Positions 24,101-33,650 of a DNA stretch of 64,000 nucleotides are shown one piece after another (within the stretch, counting starts at the first letter, position 1; the number at the start of each line of letters is the position of its first letter). The stretch is from Cepaea nemoralis (lineage: Eukaryota; Mollusca; Gastropoda; Stylommatophora; Helicidae), in contig JACEFZ010028294.1 of assembly GCA_014155875.1 (NCBI GenBank), positions 395,001 through 459,000 on the forward strand. Direction: 5' to 3'. The position numbers and the translations under genes are program-made. Below the pieces are notes generated by a model. The model worked only from the letters and a program-made list of their open reading frames with translations. It searched no databases and had not been told where the DNA came from.

Positions 24101-24768
24101 CTGAGGTGGGATTATTGGCATGAGTGGTTAAACACACACAACCAAGCTAGCGCATATGGGCATGAGTGGTTAACACACACAGACCAAGCTACAAGCATAT
24201 GGGTGCAAGGAAGTGGTTACACCCACACCAAGCTACAGCATATGGGTGCATGAGTGGTACACACACAACCAATGCTACAGGCATATGGTGCATGGAGTGG
24301 GTCACACACACAACAAAGACTATCGAATATAGGTGCTATGAGGTGGTTACTACACACAACCAAGCTAAAGCAGCATATGGTGCTATGAGTGGGGTACACA
24401 CACAACCAAGCTACAGCATATGGGTGCATGAGTGGTTACACACACAACCAAGCTAAAGCATATGGGTGCATGAGTGGTTACACACACAACCAAGCTACAG
24501 CATATGGTGCATGAGTGGTTACACACACAACCAAGCTACAGCATATGGTGCATGAGTGGTTACACACACAACCAAGCTACAGCATATGGTGCATGAGTGG
24601 TTACACACACAACCAAGAGCATTGCATGAGTGGTTACACACACAACCAAGAGCATTGCATGAGTGGTTACACACACAACCAAGAGAATTTTTTTCTACAG
24701 TAATTCAAGCACTTTATCAGTGCTGGGGGACTTGCATTATACGCAGTGGTGACTACATTGAAAAATGA
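21146..24768 (+). mobile_element. Mariner transposase remnant interrupted by satellite expansion
   Basis: At 21146-21331 is a mariner N-terminal helix-turn-helix segment (FFIREGVKPLEIHQQMKVQY, then VQQVYEWSREFQ). After a small frame change it continues directly as QSDDEELQHMVHEWLHTQP, which belongs near the mariner C-terminus, so the DDD/DDE catalytic core was deleted. The last codons are at 24640-24768: VHEWLHTQP-like sequence, then REFFSTVIQALYQCWGTC and RSGDYIEK with a stop. Between these ends the VHEWLHTQP codons are amplified into a 3.3-kb array. It cannot encode a working transposase. Confidence 0.85.
21337..24690. repeat. 3.3-kb minisatellite, 41-bp unit, about 80 copies, derived from mariner
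   Basis: The unit is AGCTACAGCATATGGTGCAT followed by GAGTGGTTACACACACAACC and an A, 41 bp. In the three frames successive units read LQHMVHEWLHTQPS, YSIWCMSGYTHN and QATAYGA, because 41 is not divisible by three. Units are nearly identical from 21.3 to 23.3 kb. From about 23.5 to 24.47 kb they carry many small insertions and deletions, then become regular again. The last two units are shorter (AAGAGCATTGCATGAG...), next to the unamplified transposase end. Confidence 0.95.
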
Positions 24769-24798
24769 TACATTTGTTCTTTACTTTTTCAGAATATA

Positions 24799-24832
24799 TT
24801 TTCTCTCTCTCTCTCACTCACTCACTCACTCA

Positions 24833-24867
<35 letters not shown>

Positions 24868-24868
24868 G
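24799..24868. repeat. (CT)n(CACT)n(CA)n compound microsatellite
   Basis: CTCTCT, then CACTCACT, then CACACA runs in succession over about 70 bp. Confidence 0.9.
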
Positions 24869-24911
24869 GTTTTCATCTGAAGCCCCCGTGTATAACAAAA
24901 TGTCATATTTA

Positions 24912-25290
24912 TGACCATCCATCCATCCACGCAGATAAGCGTGGGCGGTCATGTTCTGCCATCTCACTCAGTCACCAGAGTCGTGGATCAGCTCCATGTT
25001 CCTGTCTCGACCATGCCACGTTCCCAAGCCATCCAGGTATTTACTTCTTGGTCTTCCCCTTGGTCTCTTCCCCTTGATCTTGCCAGTTATCAACAAGTTC
25101 TCCAATTCATTTCTTCTCATAACATGCCAAAAAATTTTGACTGTCTACATCTAATGTCTCTAATCAGTTTACGATCTTCATTTGTTTCTTGAAGAACTTG
25201 TTCATTGGTTTTTCTCTCTGTCCATGGTATTCTTTGCTTTTTCCTCAGAAACTACATTTCAACAGCCAAGAGATGTTTTTCAGCTTGACT
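24912..25290 (-). pseudogene. RTE family 1, 3' fragment
   Basis: The minus strand carries family 1 C-terminal blocks comparable to LENLVTTGKIEGKRP, KYLDGL and KMQRIPWTDRKTN, with frame breaks. The 3' end (left) has CATCCATCCATCC as its tail next to a degraded CCGGCATGGCAC terminus. It is 5'-truncated. Confidence 0.75.
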
Positions 25291-25369
25291 GCTCATTGTC
25301 CAATTTATGACACATGTCACATTTATGGCACATTTTGTATTTACAAATCCAAAGTTAACAGATTAAAGG

Positions 25370-25475
25370 TGAGAGGATGGGCTTCACTGCATAGGGCTTT
25401 ACCACATGTGGCTCAGTCTCTATCCACAGAATAGTAAGCTTCCTGCCGAGAGCATACACACCAAACACAAACATC
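25370..25475 (-). repeat. SINE family A fragment
   Basis: The reverse strand resembles the 4941-5190 SINE body (GGCTTCACTGCAT..GGGCTTTACC and GTGGCTCAGTCTCTATCCAC). It is diverged and partial. Confidence 0.45.
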
Positions 25476-25655
25476 ACAGCAAGCAATAACCCCCAGATGT
25501 CTCATGGTATCAGGTGGAGAAGGCGGGGGAACAGACTGAGAACCCATATGTGGAAAAAATTAAATTGCGAGGGGTTGGCAGGGGTTCTGAAAGAATCTCA
25601 AAACTGAGAGGGAAGATCAGGAGAACTTTCAATCAGATAGCGTGGGAACGATTAG

Positions 25656-26236
25656 TATGAGGGTAAGTTAATAAGTAAGTCACAAATGGCTGTAGAAAAA
25701 TAACTAACTGTGATAACAACTTGAAACCAGTTTATTTTTATACATACATTGTCCCTTTATTTCTCAACACAATTTCCACCAAAACTGATGCACTTATCCA
25801 ATCGTTTTATCAGTCCTCACAACCCGACTGCATAGAACTGCGTGCTCTGTTTTCTAAACCACGTTTTCACTTCACATTCAAATTCGGCATCACTCGCAAA
25901 ATGTCTCCTGCCAAGGTGGGTATTCAGTGGACTTAGCCCCTATCGATTTCCCGTACAGCGGTGCATAGCAGGGTAGAAAACGTTACGAGGGTGAGTCAAT
26001 AAGAAAGTCACACAGTTCTGTGGGATGGCAGGTAAATGAAAACAGAGCATGTAGTTCAATGTAGCCGGTTTGGGAGGACTGATAAAACGATGGGATAGGT
26101 GCATCAATGTTGGTGGAAATTATGTTGAGAAATAAAGGGACAATGCATGTATAAAAATAGACTGGTTTCAATTTGTTATCATAGTTAGTTATTTTTCTAC
26201 AGCCATTTGTGACTTACTTATTAACTTACCCTTGTA
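25656..26236. mobile_element. Fold-back composite of two mariner derivatives
   Basis: It is bounded by TA with outer inverted repeats GAGGGTAAGTTAATAAGTAA and TTACTTATTAACTTACCC. Both arms of roughly 200 bp carry the mariner transposase tail in opposite orientations (TTGTCCCTTTATTTCTCAAC and its complement). An internal mariner end, TACGAGGGTGAGTCAATAAG, sits near 25986, so a second derivative seems to have inserted inside the first. The same composite occurs at 57390-57969. Confidence 0.78.
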
Positions 26237-27194
26237 GTATGACTCTTCACTGGCTGTTGTACGAGGGGGCGGAGTTCGTATGGGAATGTCCTGATAGCAG
26301 TGATGTCGGTTCTTAGCTCAACTCAACTCAACTGTCTCATGAAAAATTGCACATGTGATCTGAATGATGCAGTCCATAAACAAACCCTTGACCTTCAGAA
26401 TGTCACAGATAGCTTGACCACTTCAACAAGAATATCCCCCCCCCCCCACCCCAATTCCAAAGTAATAACTGATAGAACGTGAATATCTATCTCATATTAT
26501 TTAAAGTTACTAAATGTGGCACACATTTTAACAAATGTCTGTGTATTTTAATTATACTGTTTCACAGAACGGCAGCATTTAGGTGTACAGAAATTCTGCT
26601 GCTATACCACGTGGTTGCCATAGGAGTTAATACCAGCCTGCTCGCTGATCCTTCTGTACGAGTCTTTTTCTGATCTCAGTTTGTAATAAAATATATAAAT
26701 ATCCTTGGGTCTTTCCTTGTAAATGTTTACATATCCAAGTTAAGTATTAGTGTCTACATGCTTTTGCTTTTGTTTGCTGACAGAGGCTTTTTCTAGCAGC
26801 AAAGTCCACATTCTCATTTTTTGATTATGTTTTTGTACCACTTTCTGTTCTTATTTTTGTCATTATACAAGTATATCCAGCCTGGATTTGTAGTGAAACT
26901 ACTGCTCAAATCTCTAGGCTTATAAATGATGATACATCATCGTCATCTTCCACTTTTGCCGCCAAGTGTTGTTGGGAGGAATAGCTGATGTTCCAGCATC
27001 TGATGAGTAGCATGGGAGAGTGTCACTCTTTGTGACTGTACATTGTTTTTGGTGTTGTCAATTCAAATTTCCTTTTTTAGGCATCCTCTTGCTCTCATAT
27101 CAAATCTTTGATGTGGTGCTGGTAACTGATGGTTTTGTATTTTAACAAGATGATCAAATCTTTTTATCATCTGCTTTTCAATGTATGTGGTATA
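26237..27194. other. Host intron or 3' flank, mostly unrecognised
   Basis: AT-rich non-coding sequence with a short poly-C run near 26436. The only item of interest is the candidate terminal exon at 26562-26669. Confidence 0.45.
26562..26669 (-). CDS. Candidate terminal exon of the vWA gene
   Basis: After an AG acceptor (ACAAACTGAGATCAG) the minus strand stays open for 35 codons and ends in TGA. It begins KKTRTEGSASRLVLTPM and ends HLNAAVL. It is in phase 0, as the previous exon requires (28509 ends in phase 0). An ATTAAA sits shortly after the stop. There is no homology that I recognise, and a plus-strand frame also crosses the region, so the call rests only on phase and position. Confidence 0.27.
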   Translation of the reverse strand, partial: KKTRTEGSASRLVLTPMATTWYSSRISVHLNAAVL

Positions 27195-27325
27195 ACAGCC
27201 AGTTGCTGTGTTAACTTATGCCTCATCAAATATATTAACAGCTCCAGGCAGTTGCTGTGTTAACTAATGCCTCATCACATATATCAACAGCTCCAGCCAG
27301 TTGCTGTGTTAACTATGTCCTAGTC
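27195..27325. repeat. About 50-bp tandem repeat, 2.6 copies
   Basis: CAGTTGCTGTGTTAACT recurs three times at roughly 50-bp spacing with ATGCCTCATCA and AACAGCTCCAG between. Confidence 0.8.
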
Positions 27326-27379
27326 ATTACTTGAACACTTTCTATCCCAGAAATTTGTTCCTTTAACTCAATTTATCTA

Positions 27380-27520
27380 TGTTATGGCATTAACTCCTCC
27401 TGTATTAGACAATTATGTTTTTTTTTAAATCAGTGTTTCCCCAGTGCCAATTTGAACAAAGAAGACAAGCAACACATTCAAAATAAGCTCAAATTGACCA
27501 TATACACTGCTGCGCTCCCT
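27380..27520 (+). repeat. Paralogue of the RTE insertion-site flank (empty site)
   Basis: ATTAACTCCTCCTGTATTAG, ACAATTATG, a T run, then AATCAGTGTTTCCCCAGTG matches the joined flanks of the 33651-36814 element but without the insertion. It is a second copy of the older repeat into which that element jumped. Confidence 0.75.
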
Positions 27521-27624
27521 TTGTCTCTTCTCTTCTCCCCCCTTTCCACACACACACACACACATGCCTACCTCCCTCTAATCCATGTAAGTAGACAGAA
27601 TGGGGGTCAATTTGTGGCTATCTT

Positions 27625-27715
27625 GGTAGCACACACATATGTGGCTACACTGGAGTGGTAGTGATTTTACACACACACACACACACACACATGTGGCTAC
27701 ACTGGAGTGATAGTG

Positions 27716-27747
<32 letters not shown>

Positions 27748-28433
27748 TATGTGGCTACACTGGAGTGGTAGTGATTTTACACACACACACACACACATAT
27801 GTGGCTACACTGGAGTGGTAGTGATTTTACACACACACACACGTGGCTACACTGGAGTGGTAGTGATTTTACACACACACACACACACATATGTGGCTAC
27901 ACTGGAGTGGTAGTGATTTTACACACACACACATATGTGGCTACACTGGAGTGGTAGTGATTTTACACACACACACACACATGTGACTACACTGGAGTGG
28001 TAGTGATTTTACACACACACACACATATGTGGCTACACTGGAGTGGTAGTGATTTTACACACACACATGTGGCTACACTGGAGTGGTAGTGATTTTACAC
28101 ACACACACACACACGTGGCTACACTGAAGTGGTAGTGATTTTACACACGCACACACACACACACATGTGACTACACTGGAGTGGTAGTGATTTTACACAC
28201 ACACACACACACACATATGTGACTACACTGGAGTGGTAGTGATTTCACACACACACACACACACACATATGTGACTACACTGGAGTGGTAGTGATTTCAC
28301 ACACACATATGTGACTACACTGGAGTGGTAGTGATTTTACACACACACACACACACACATATGTGACTACACTGGAGTGGTAGTGATTTTACACACACAC
28401 ACACACATATGTGACTACACTGGAGTGGTAGTG

Positions 28434-28465
<32 letters not shown>

Positions 28466-28466
28466 T
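27625..28466. repeat. Compound array: (AC)n plus GTGGCTACACTGGAG core, about 17 units
   Basis: A core of about 33 bp (GTGGCTACACTGGAGTGGTA then GTGATTTT) alternates with (AC)n runs of variable length. Later units read GTGACTACACTGG. Unit length varies only because of the AC tract. Confidence 0.93.
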
Positions 28467-28508
28467 AATCTTATACTAAGCAACCAAAAGCTGCCTATTT
28501 ACACTTAC

Positions 28509-28632
28509 AAGTCTAGACTGCTCTGTTGTCAACACAGTATCCCATGCTCTCATTTGATTTATAACGGCAAGCTTCTCTTGTTGCTGTGTCGTAGTCACTG
28601 CTCCACGAGTAACCAACCGTTTCATATTCTTC
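28509..28632 (-). CDS. vWA gene exon 9 of those seen
   Basis: Acceptor TTTTAATTTCAG, donor GTAAGT. The first base completes a Leu codon begun by the exon at 38638. It encodes KNMKRLVTRGAVTTTQQQEK and on to TVLTTEQSRL, a Gln/Thr-rich, probably helical tail after the vWA domain. It ends in phase 0. The compound AC array starts only about 40 bp downstream. Confidence 0.78.
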
Positions 28633-28754
28633 CTGAAATTAAAACAATTTACAAGGCTTATTAATTATAGTTTGAAATTGTGTTCATATTTTATTTATCT
28701 CACACATTTAGTAGATTAATAATTCCATAAACTAAATTGTTCTCCTGCTAGTAT

Positions 28755-29800
28755 TGGTTAGTTAGTCGACACCAAGAGGGGTGCTTGCATTCCCAGTGAC
28801 CCCAGGAGCTCTGCCGACGGAAGCACAACTATATGTTGGGCAGGTCTTGGGTTAGGGACCAGACCAAGAGGGACACAACCTGCTGCCCTGCAGGTAGAAT
28901 GAGGATAGCAGTCTAAATCAGGCGAATGATGCCAATAATCTTAGTCCGGACACAACCTCTAAGGCTCTCAGCCGAGGGACATGGCTGAATGCCTCTAAGC
29001 CATAACCCTCGGATGTGAGAGCCCTGGCCGATACTCACCTACCTCAAAATGGAGGTGAGGTGCTGAGCACGCTATATGCTTAGTGCAGATACTCGTTCGA
29101 AGGCTCTTAGCTGGGGAATATGAGGGATCTCCATATGAGAGGGCTTGGCCATTTCTCGCCCACAGATGCACGGAGGTAAGGTGCTGAGCCGGCAGCACAT
29201 GTAGCCTACCTCGTGAGCGAGTACTAAAGGTAGAAAAAGTGCCCCAGTCGCACGAACTGGTTATGAAGAATGTCTGCATCTATACTCATAGAGAGTTTAG
29301 ACAAACGTGGCAAAATGTCTCATAAACAAAATGGTACGCTTGACTAGTGAATCCATTGCTTGGAAGTCCAAACCGAAAGCTTACCTAGTGGATGTCGTCC
29401 GCAGATTGACCATTCCTGGTTGTGCTGAGCGTTCAGTGGCAAACGAAATGCACAATACATGGACGTGAGGAATTAAAGCAGCCATGAGCAGGACGTGGCA
29501 ATTCCTCGGCTGAGCCCAGTTCCAGAGCAATATGTGCCGGCTCTGCAATTATGGAAGCCTCCTTGCATAGCGGGGAATGCCCATGGCCTGCCCCTGCCTT
29601 CCTTTGAGGGTTGACCGTGATGTCTCTAACCATTTTACCTTGATCAGCTGAGATGTGGGTGACATCCACAACAGTAAGAGTCTAACGTGCCTCGAAACCT
29701 GAGGAAGGCTAACCTCATTAAACAATGCCCGCCGAAGTCGAATGTGCTGGCCTACGGGTGGCAAAATAAAAACTGGCAATACACAATTACATCCGAGTGA
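28755..29800 (+). repeat. Non-coding retroelement-like repeat, family G copy 1
   Basis: A GC-richer block with no coding frame. The 3' 400 bp (GCAGCCATGAGCAGGACGTG, GCTCTGCAATTATGGAAGCC, ATGCCCATGG) matches the second copy at 29985-30441. Within the 5' part, segments around 29010-29070 and 29100-29190 also resemble each other (AGAGGGCTTGGCC and GAGGTAAGGTGCTGAGC). It starts near GTTAGTTAGTCG. Confidence 0.65.
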
Positions 29801-29818
29801 AATAGTTGATCGTCCCAG

Positions 29819-29985
29819 GAACAGCTCTGACTAGCTAGTTTTCCAAACATCCCTCGTGCTTGGAACAGCTCTGACTAACTAGTCTTCCGAATGCTCTTAT
29901 GTTTGGAACAGCTCTGATTAGTTAGTTTTCCGAATGTCCGTTGTGCTCGGAACAGCTCTAACTATTTTGTTTTCTGGGCACAGTG
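29819..29985. repeat. 44-bp tandem repeat, about 3.5 copies
   Basis: GAACAGCTCTGACTAGCTAG begins at 29819, 29863, 29906 and 29950 (44, 43, 44 bp). The array sits exactly between the two family G copies. Confidence 0.88.
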
Positions 29986-30441
29986 ACGAGCACGTCCGAA
30001 TCGAAAACTGAATGGATGACGTCTGCAGTCCTGGTTTGTGCTGAGAGCAACCCGTAGCGAACGAAAGGCCCAATACATTTAAGTGAATAATTAAAGCAGC
30101 CATGAGTAGGACGTGGCGATTCCCTCGGTGAGCCCAGCACCAGACGGCTATGTGTCGGCTCTGCAACTATGGAAGCCTCCCTTGGATGGCGGATAATGCC
30201 CATGGACTGTCCCTGCCTTCCATTGAGGGTCGATCGTGAAGTCTTCGACCATTCTAAGTTGATCAGCTGGGATGTGGACGGCAACACAAAAGTGAGAGTC
30301 TCCCAGGAAGGCAACCTGGCCAAAATTGCAACCTAAAGTCGGATGTGTTGGCCTAAGGGTTTCGGCCCAAGGGTGCCTAACCGGCGACACAGCAATCACA
30401 TCTGAAAAAACACTCTGGATGAATGCAGAAGAAGAAGAAGT
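29985..30441 (+). repeat. Family G copy 2 with GAA tail
   Basis: Homologous to the 3' part of copy 1. It ends in CTCTGGATGAATGCAGAAG and four GAA units, the same terminus as at 2260-2275. It is non-coding. Confidence 0.68.
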
Positions 30442-32945
30442 TAGTCAACATATCATCCTCATTGCACATCAAACCATTCAGTCCATAAGTGATCGGATCC
30501 CCTCCTCAGCAAATCCTGCAGCGTGTAGCGGCTCACGACTCCAGTTCTGTGTTGGTTTATTACTCTTCTTTGGCTTCCTGCATAGTGTTCTTGTTTGGCC
30601 ACACCTCTTTTAACTTGCTGTTCTCGCAGCTTGACCATGGTTGTAGATTCCCAGTCATTGCTTGGTTCTCGTAAAGACTTACTTCTCGTAGAGCATTAAG
30701 AATGTCTGCCTGGCCCATGGCTCGTCCACCTTCCACAGTAGCCCTACCTGCAAGCCTGTCAGCCTGCTCCTTCCCTTGTACACCCTTATGCCTTGGCATG
30801 AAGATGAAACTAATCGTTGCCAGCCAAAGACAGCAGCCACTCTCTTCGGACCCACCCCATCTTTATCCTCCAGAGCAACTCATTGAGTCACTAAGGACAT
30901 GCCTGATTGAATGTGTGTATCTTGAGCCATGTTATTGCTTTACTTACTGCCTTAACTTCCATAGTCAGACAGCATGTGGTCAAAGCAAAAGCGCCAGACT
31001 CTTCCTTCACAATTTTCCCTCCGGCCTGAGCTGTAAAGGCTCATGAACTTCTCACTCCTCGGACAACCGACCCATCCGTGTAAATGACAGCATCATCCTC
31101 TAAAGAATTCTTGAGGATCAGAACCTGTACTCCCGCCTCCACAGCAGCTGGATTTTCTTGTCTGTATTTCCTGTCTAGTTGGATGCTCACTGAAAGGGAT
31201 ATGCAGAACTCTGTTGGCACTTGTACCCACTCCTCGCCAGGTTCTAAGTCCTCAAGTGAACACACCTGCTGAAGGATGTCTTTGGCTTGACCCATCCATG
31301 ACTTTCCTCTTTTAAACCTGCTGCCCTTTACCTTCTTAATCTCGCTATGTAGTGGGTGTTGTGTGTTTGCATTGACTGAGATAGGCACGTGCTTGGCAAA
31401 TTTGTATTCTGTCCCTCATGGTTGGGAAATCAAGAAGGTAGCGCATTGCCTTGCATGCCGTATCTCTTGTACATCCAAGAACGATGTGCATAGCTTCGTT
31501 CTGTATCTTTTCCATCCTTCCTATCTGCTTATGGCTGAGAGTCAGGATCACCATCGCGTACTCCAGAACAAAGAGGACCAGACCCTCGTAAAGAAGACAT
31601 AAATGGCGTTGCTCACAGTATTCCGCCGCCATCACCCGCGTCGCAGCCAAACCCCACTTGGTCTTTGTTATCACCTGGTCTATGTGCTCAGTATAAGCTA
31701 GGCTTTGATCAAATCGTATCCCCATGTAATTCATTGCCTGCGTTCTTTCCTCCATCTCTGAACCCAGATTTACAGTTGGTGTTGGAGTGTTGACAATATG
31801 ATTATTCAACGAGAACCAAGTCACTGTTTCCTTTGTTGGGTTGACCATTGCCCTAGCTTTGACACACCATGTGCTTATGCGATTGAGTTCGGTTTGTAGT
31901 CCAACAGCAACCTGATCTCTATCCTTACACTGACGATACACTAAAACATCGTCTGCATACGACAATGTCCTCCCCGGTCCTATGATTTGGTCGCTGGTGA
32001 TTTTCACAGTATAGGCGTTGAACAGCACCGGAGATAATGGTGATCCCTGTGGTAGGCCAGGATATTTTGTTGTTGGTTCTGAAGTCCACCTGCCACATCT
32101 AAAAACTACTTTCCGTTGGAAGAGGGCTGCAGTGATCCAACTAAGGAGGAAAGGACTTATCTTGAGTTCAAGAAGCTGAAGCATTAAAAAATCCACTGGT
32201 ACTCTGTTTTACACATCTTCAAGATCAATCGCTGCAGCAAATGTGTCAATGCCTGAGTGGAAGCCTCCATAGACATCATGGGCAAACATTGCTGCATTGG
32301 TCCAGGTTTATCTTTTTGGACGGTACCCTCTCAGGGTAGGTGGGAAAACGCCTTGCCTCTCTAGCTGGCTTGATATTTTTCTGGCAATTAACTTCTCCAG
32401 CAGCTTGCCTTTTGTGTTCTGCATGGTTATTACTCGATATCCCTGAATTTTTGTGTGGTCTTTCCAGGCTTCAGCAAGGGAATCAGATAGCTGTGTAACC
32501 ACTCTTCCTTGATGCTAGCATTCGCTATACTGTTATTGTACATGTCTGCTAGTTCCTGTAGATCGCTATTGGTACACATATTGATGTCGTCATATCTTAT
32601 GCCATCTGGCCCTGGAGTGCTGTTTTTAGATCATCGAAGCACAGCCTTGATTTCTTTCACTGTCACTGTGTCTTCATCCGAAATGTTCTGAGCCTTGCAC
32701 CTCTCTGGGGTGACCTCCTTGGCCAGATTTCGGCCTCTCATGTCTGTCTGGTTGCTCTGCTCTAGATAGCGTTCGAAGAGGGCTTAGCCCTTGTTCTCGT
32801 CAGTCCTCTGCCAGATGAGGTCAGCACTTGGAAGTCAGGAATACTCTTATTCTTGACTACCCCACTCATGCTTTTATGTAATCACCAGAACAATTTCAGT
32901 GACTTGTCTGTGCTTACCCTTTGACATACCTCTGCCCATTTTTCA
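30442..32945 (-). pseudogene. I-group non-LTR element, broken RT and RNase H
   Basis: The best frame (31345-32196) covers the RT core: GLPQGSPLSPVLFNAYTV, LSYADDVLVYRQ, MNYMGIRFDQSLAYTEHI and MEKIQNEAMHIVLGCTRDTA. RNase H follows in other frames (DAVIYTDGSVVRGVRSS; HKGVQGKEQADRLAGRA). Upstream RT parts run to about 32945 with stops. It is a relative of the copy at 19.8 kb with many frameshifts. The 3' end (left) abuts a GAA tract. A 3' fragment of the same family is at 57085-57300. Confidence 0.83.
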
Positions 32946-32954
32946 CTTGTAACC

Positions 32955-33639
32955 ACCTTAACTAGTATCATAATGGGGAACTTTAATGCTGCAGTTGGAA
33001 GCCAATAAGATGGATGGCCAGTACATAACTATGGACTATTACTGTCATCTACTGTCTATAGTACTTTGCAGTGTAGGGCCTGAGGAATTAAGGCTGTCTG
33101 GCTAGTGCAGTCACCGTGAATTGTGCAGATTAGGGATTTCTTTTTGCCTCTGACAGAAAACAATCCACACCATACCGAGGATTCAAACCCGGGTCTCCTG
33201 AAGAAGAACCGGCATTCTTAGCCCTTCGGCCAGCTGCTCCTCATAACTGTGGACTAGGGGAGCATAATGAAAGAGGAGGCAGGATTGTAGAGTAGGCAAA
33301 ATTTGCATGCTGCAATTGTTGGAAAAATTTGGTATCAGCCACTTCCAAGAAGATTATGGATGTAGCTGAGTGCTGACATTCAAATAAGAAATCAGATTCA
33401 TTACATCCTCATCAATCTCAGATTTGGAAATGCATTAAAAGTCACCAAAAAATGTACCAAACGAAGACTGCTACAGTCATTATATATAAATAAGTTATAG
33501 GCAAAATACATATGAAGTTAAAGAAGGTCAAACACAAACCAAGAAACATTACATTAGATCTGTGTGCACTGAAGCATGAGGAGATAAAAGACAAATTCAA
33601 CATAGAAATAAAGAACTATGCAATTGTATTAACTCCTGC
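32955..33639 (+). pseudogene. Older RTE copy, endonuclease end, left of nested insertion
   Basis: It begins with IIMGNFNAAVGSQ, a degraded endonuclease GDFNA motif. It continues past a SINE to MKLKKVKHKPRNITLDLCAL and EEIKDKFNIEIKNYAIVL, the linker region after the endonuclease in RTE elements. The frame is broken. The copy continues at 36826 on the far side of the minus-strand element. Confidence 0.65.
33079..33242 (-). repeat. tRNA-derived SINE family B
   Basis: The reverse strand starts GAGGAGCAGCTGGCCGAAGG and has a B box (GGGTTTGAATCC). The body ends AATTCCTCAGG. Close copies lie at 52337-52484 and 58886-59016. Confidence 0.78.
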
Positions 33640-33650
33640 ATTTGACAATT
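33640..33650 (+). repeat. Target-site duplication, left copy
   Basis: ATTTGACAATT, identical to 36815-36825. Confidence 0.88.

Noticed and set aside
21402..24456. Many 60-200-codon frames with HTQPSYSIWCMSGY-type peptides
   Set aside because: They are readings of the 41-bp satellite. Only the first and last units relate to a real (mariner) protein.
10826..24690. CRISPR-like regular repeats
   Set aside because: Units are head-to-tail with no unique spacers, and the DNA is eukaryotic.
26479..26673. Plus-strand frame ending SLLADPSVRVFF, slightly C2/ferlin-like
   Set aside because: The resemblance is a few residues, no flanking exons fit, and the opposite strand offers an equally open reading in phase with a real gene.
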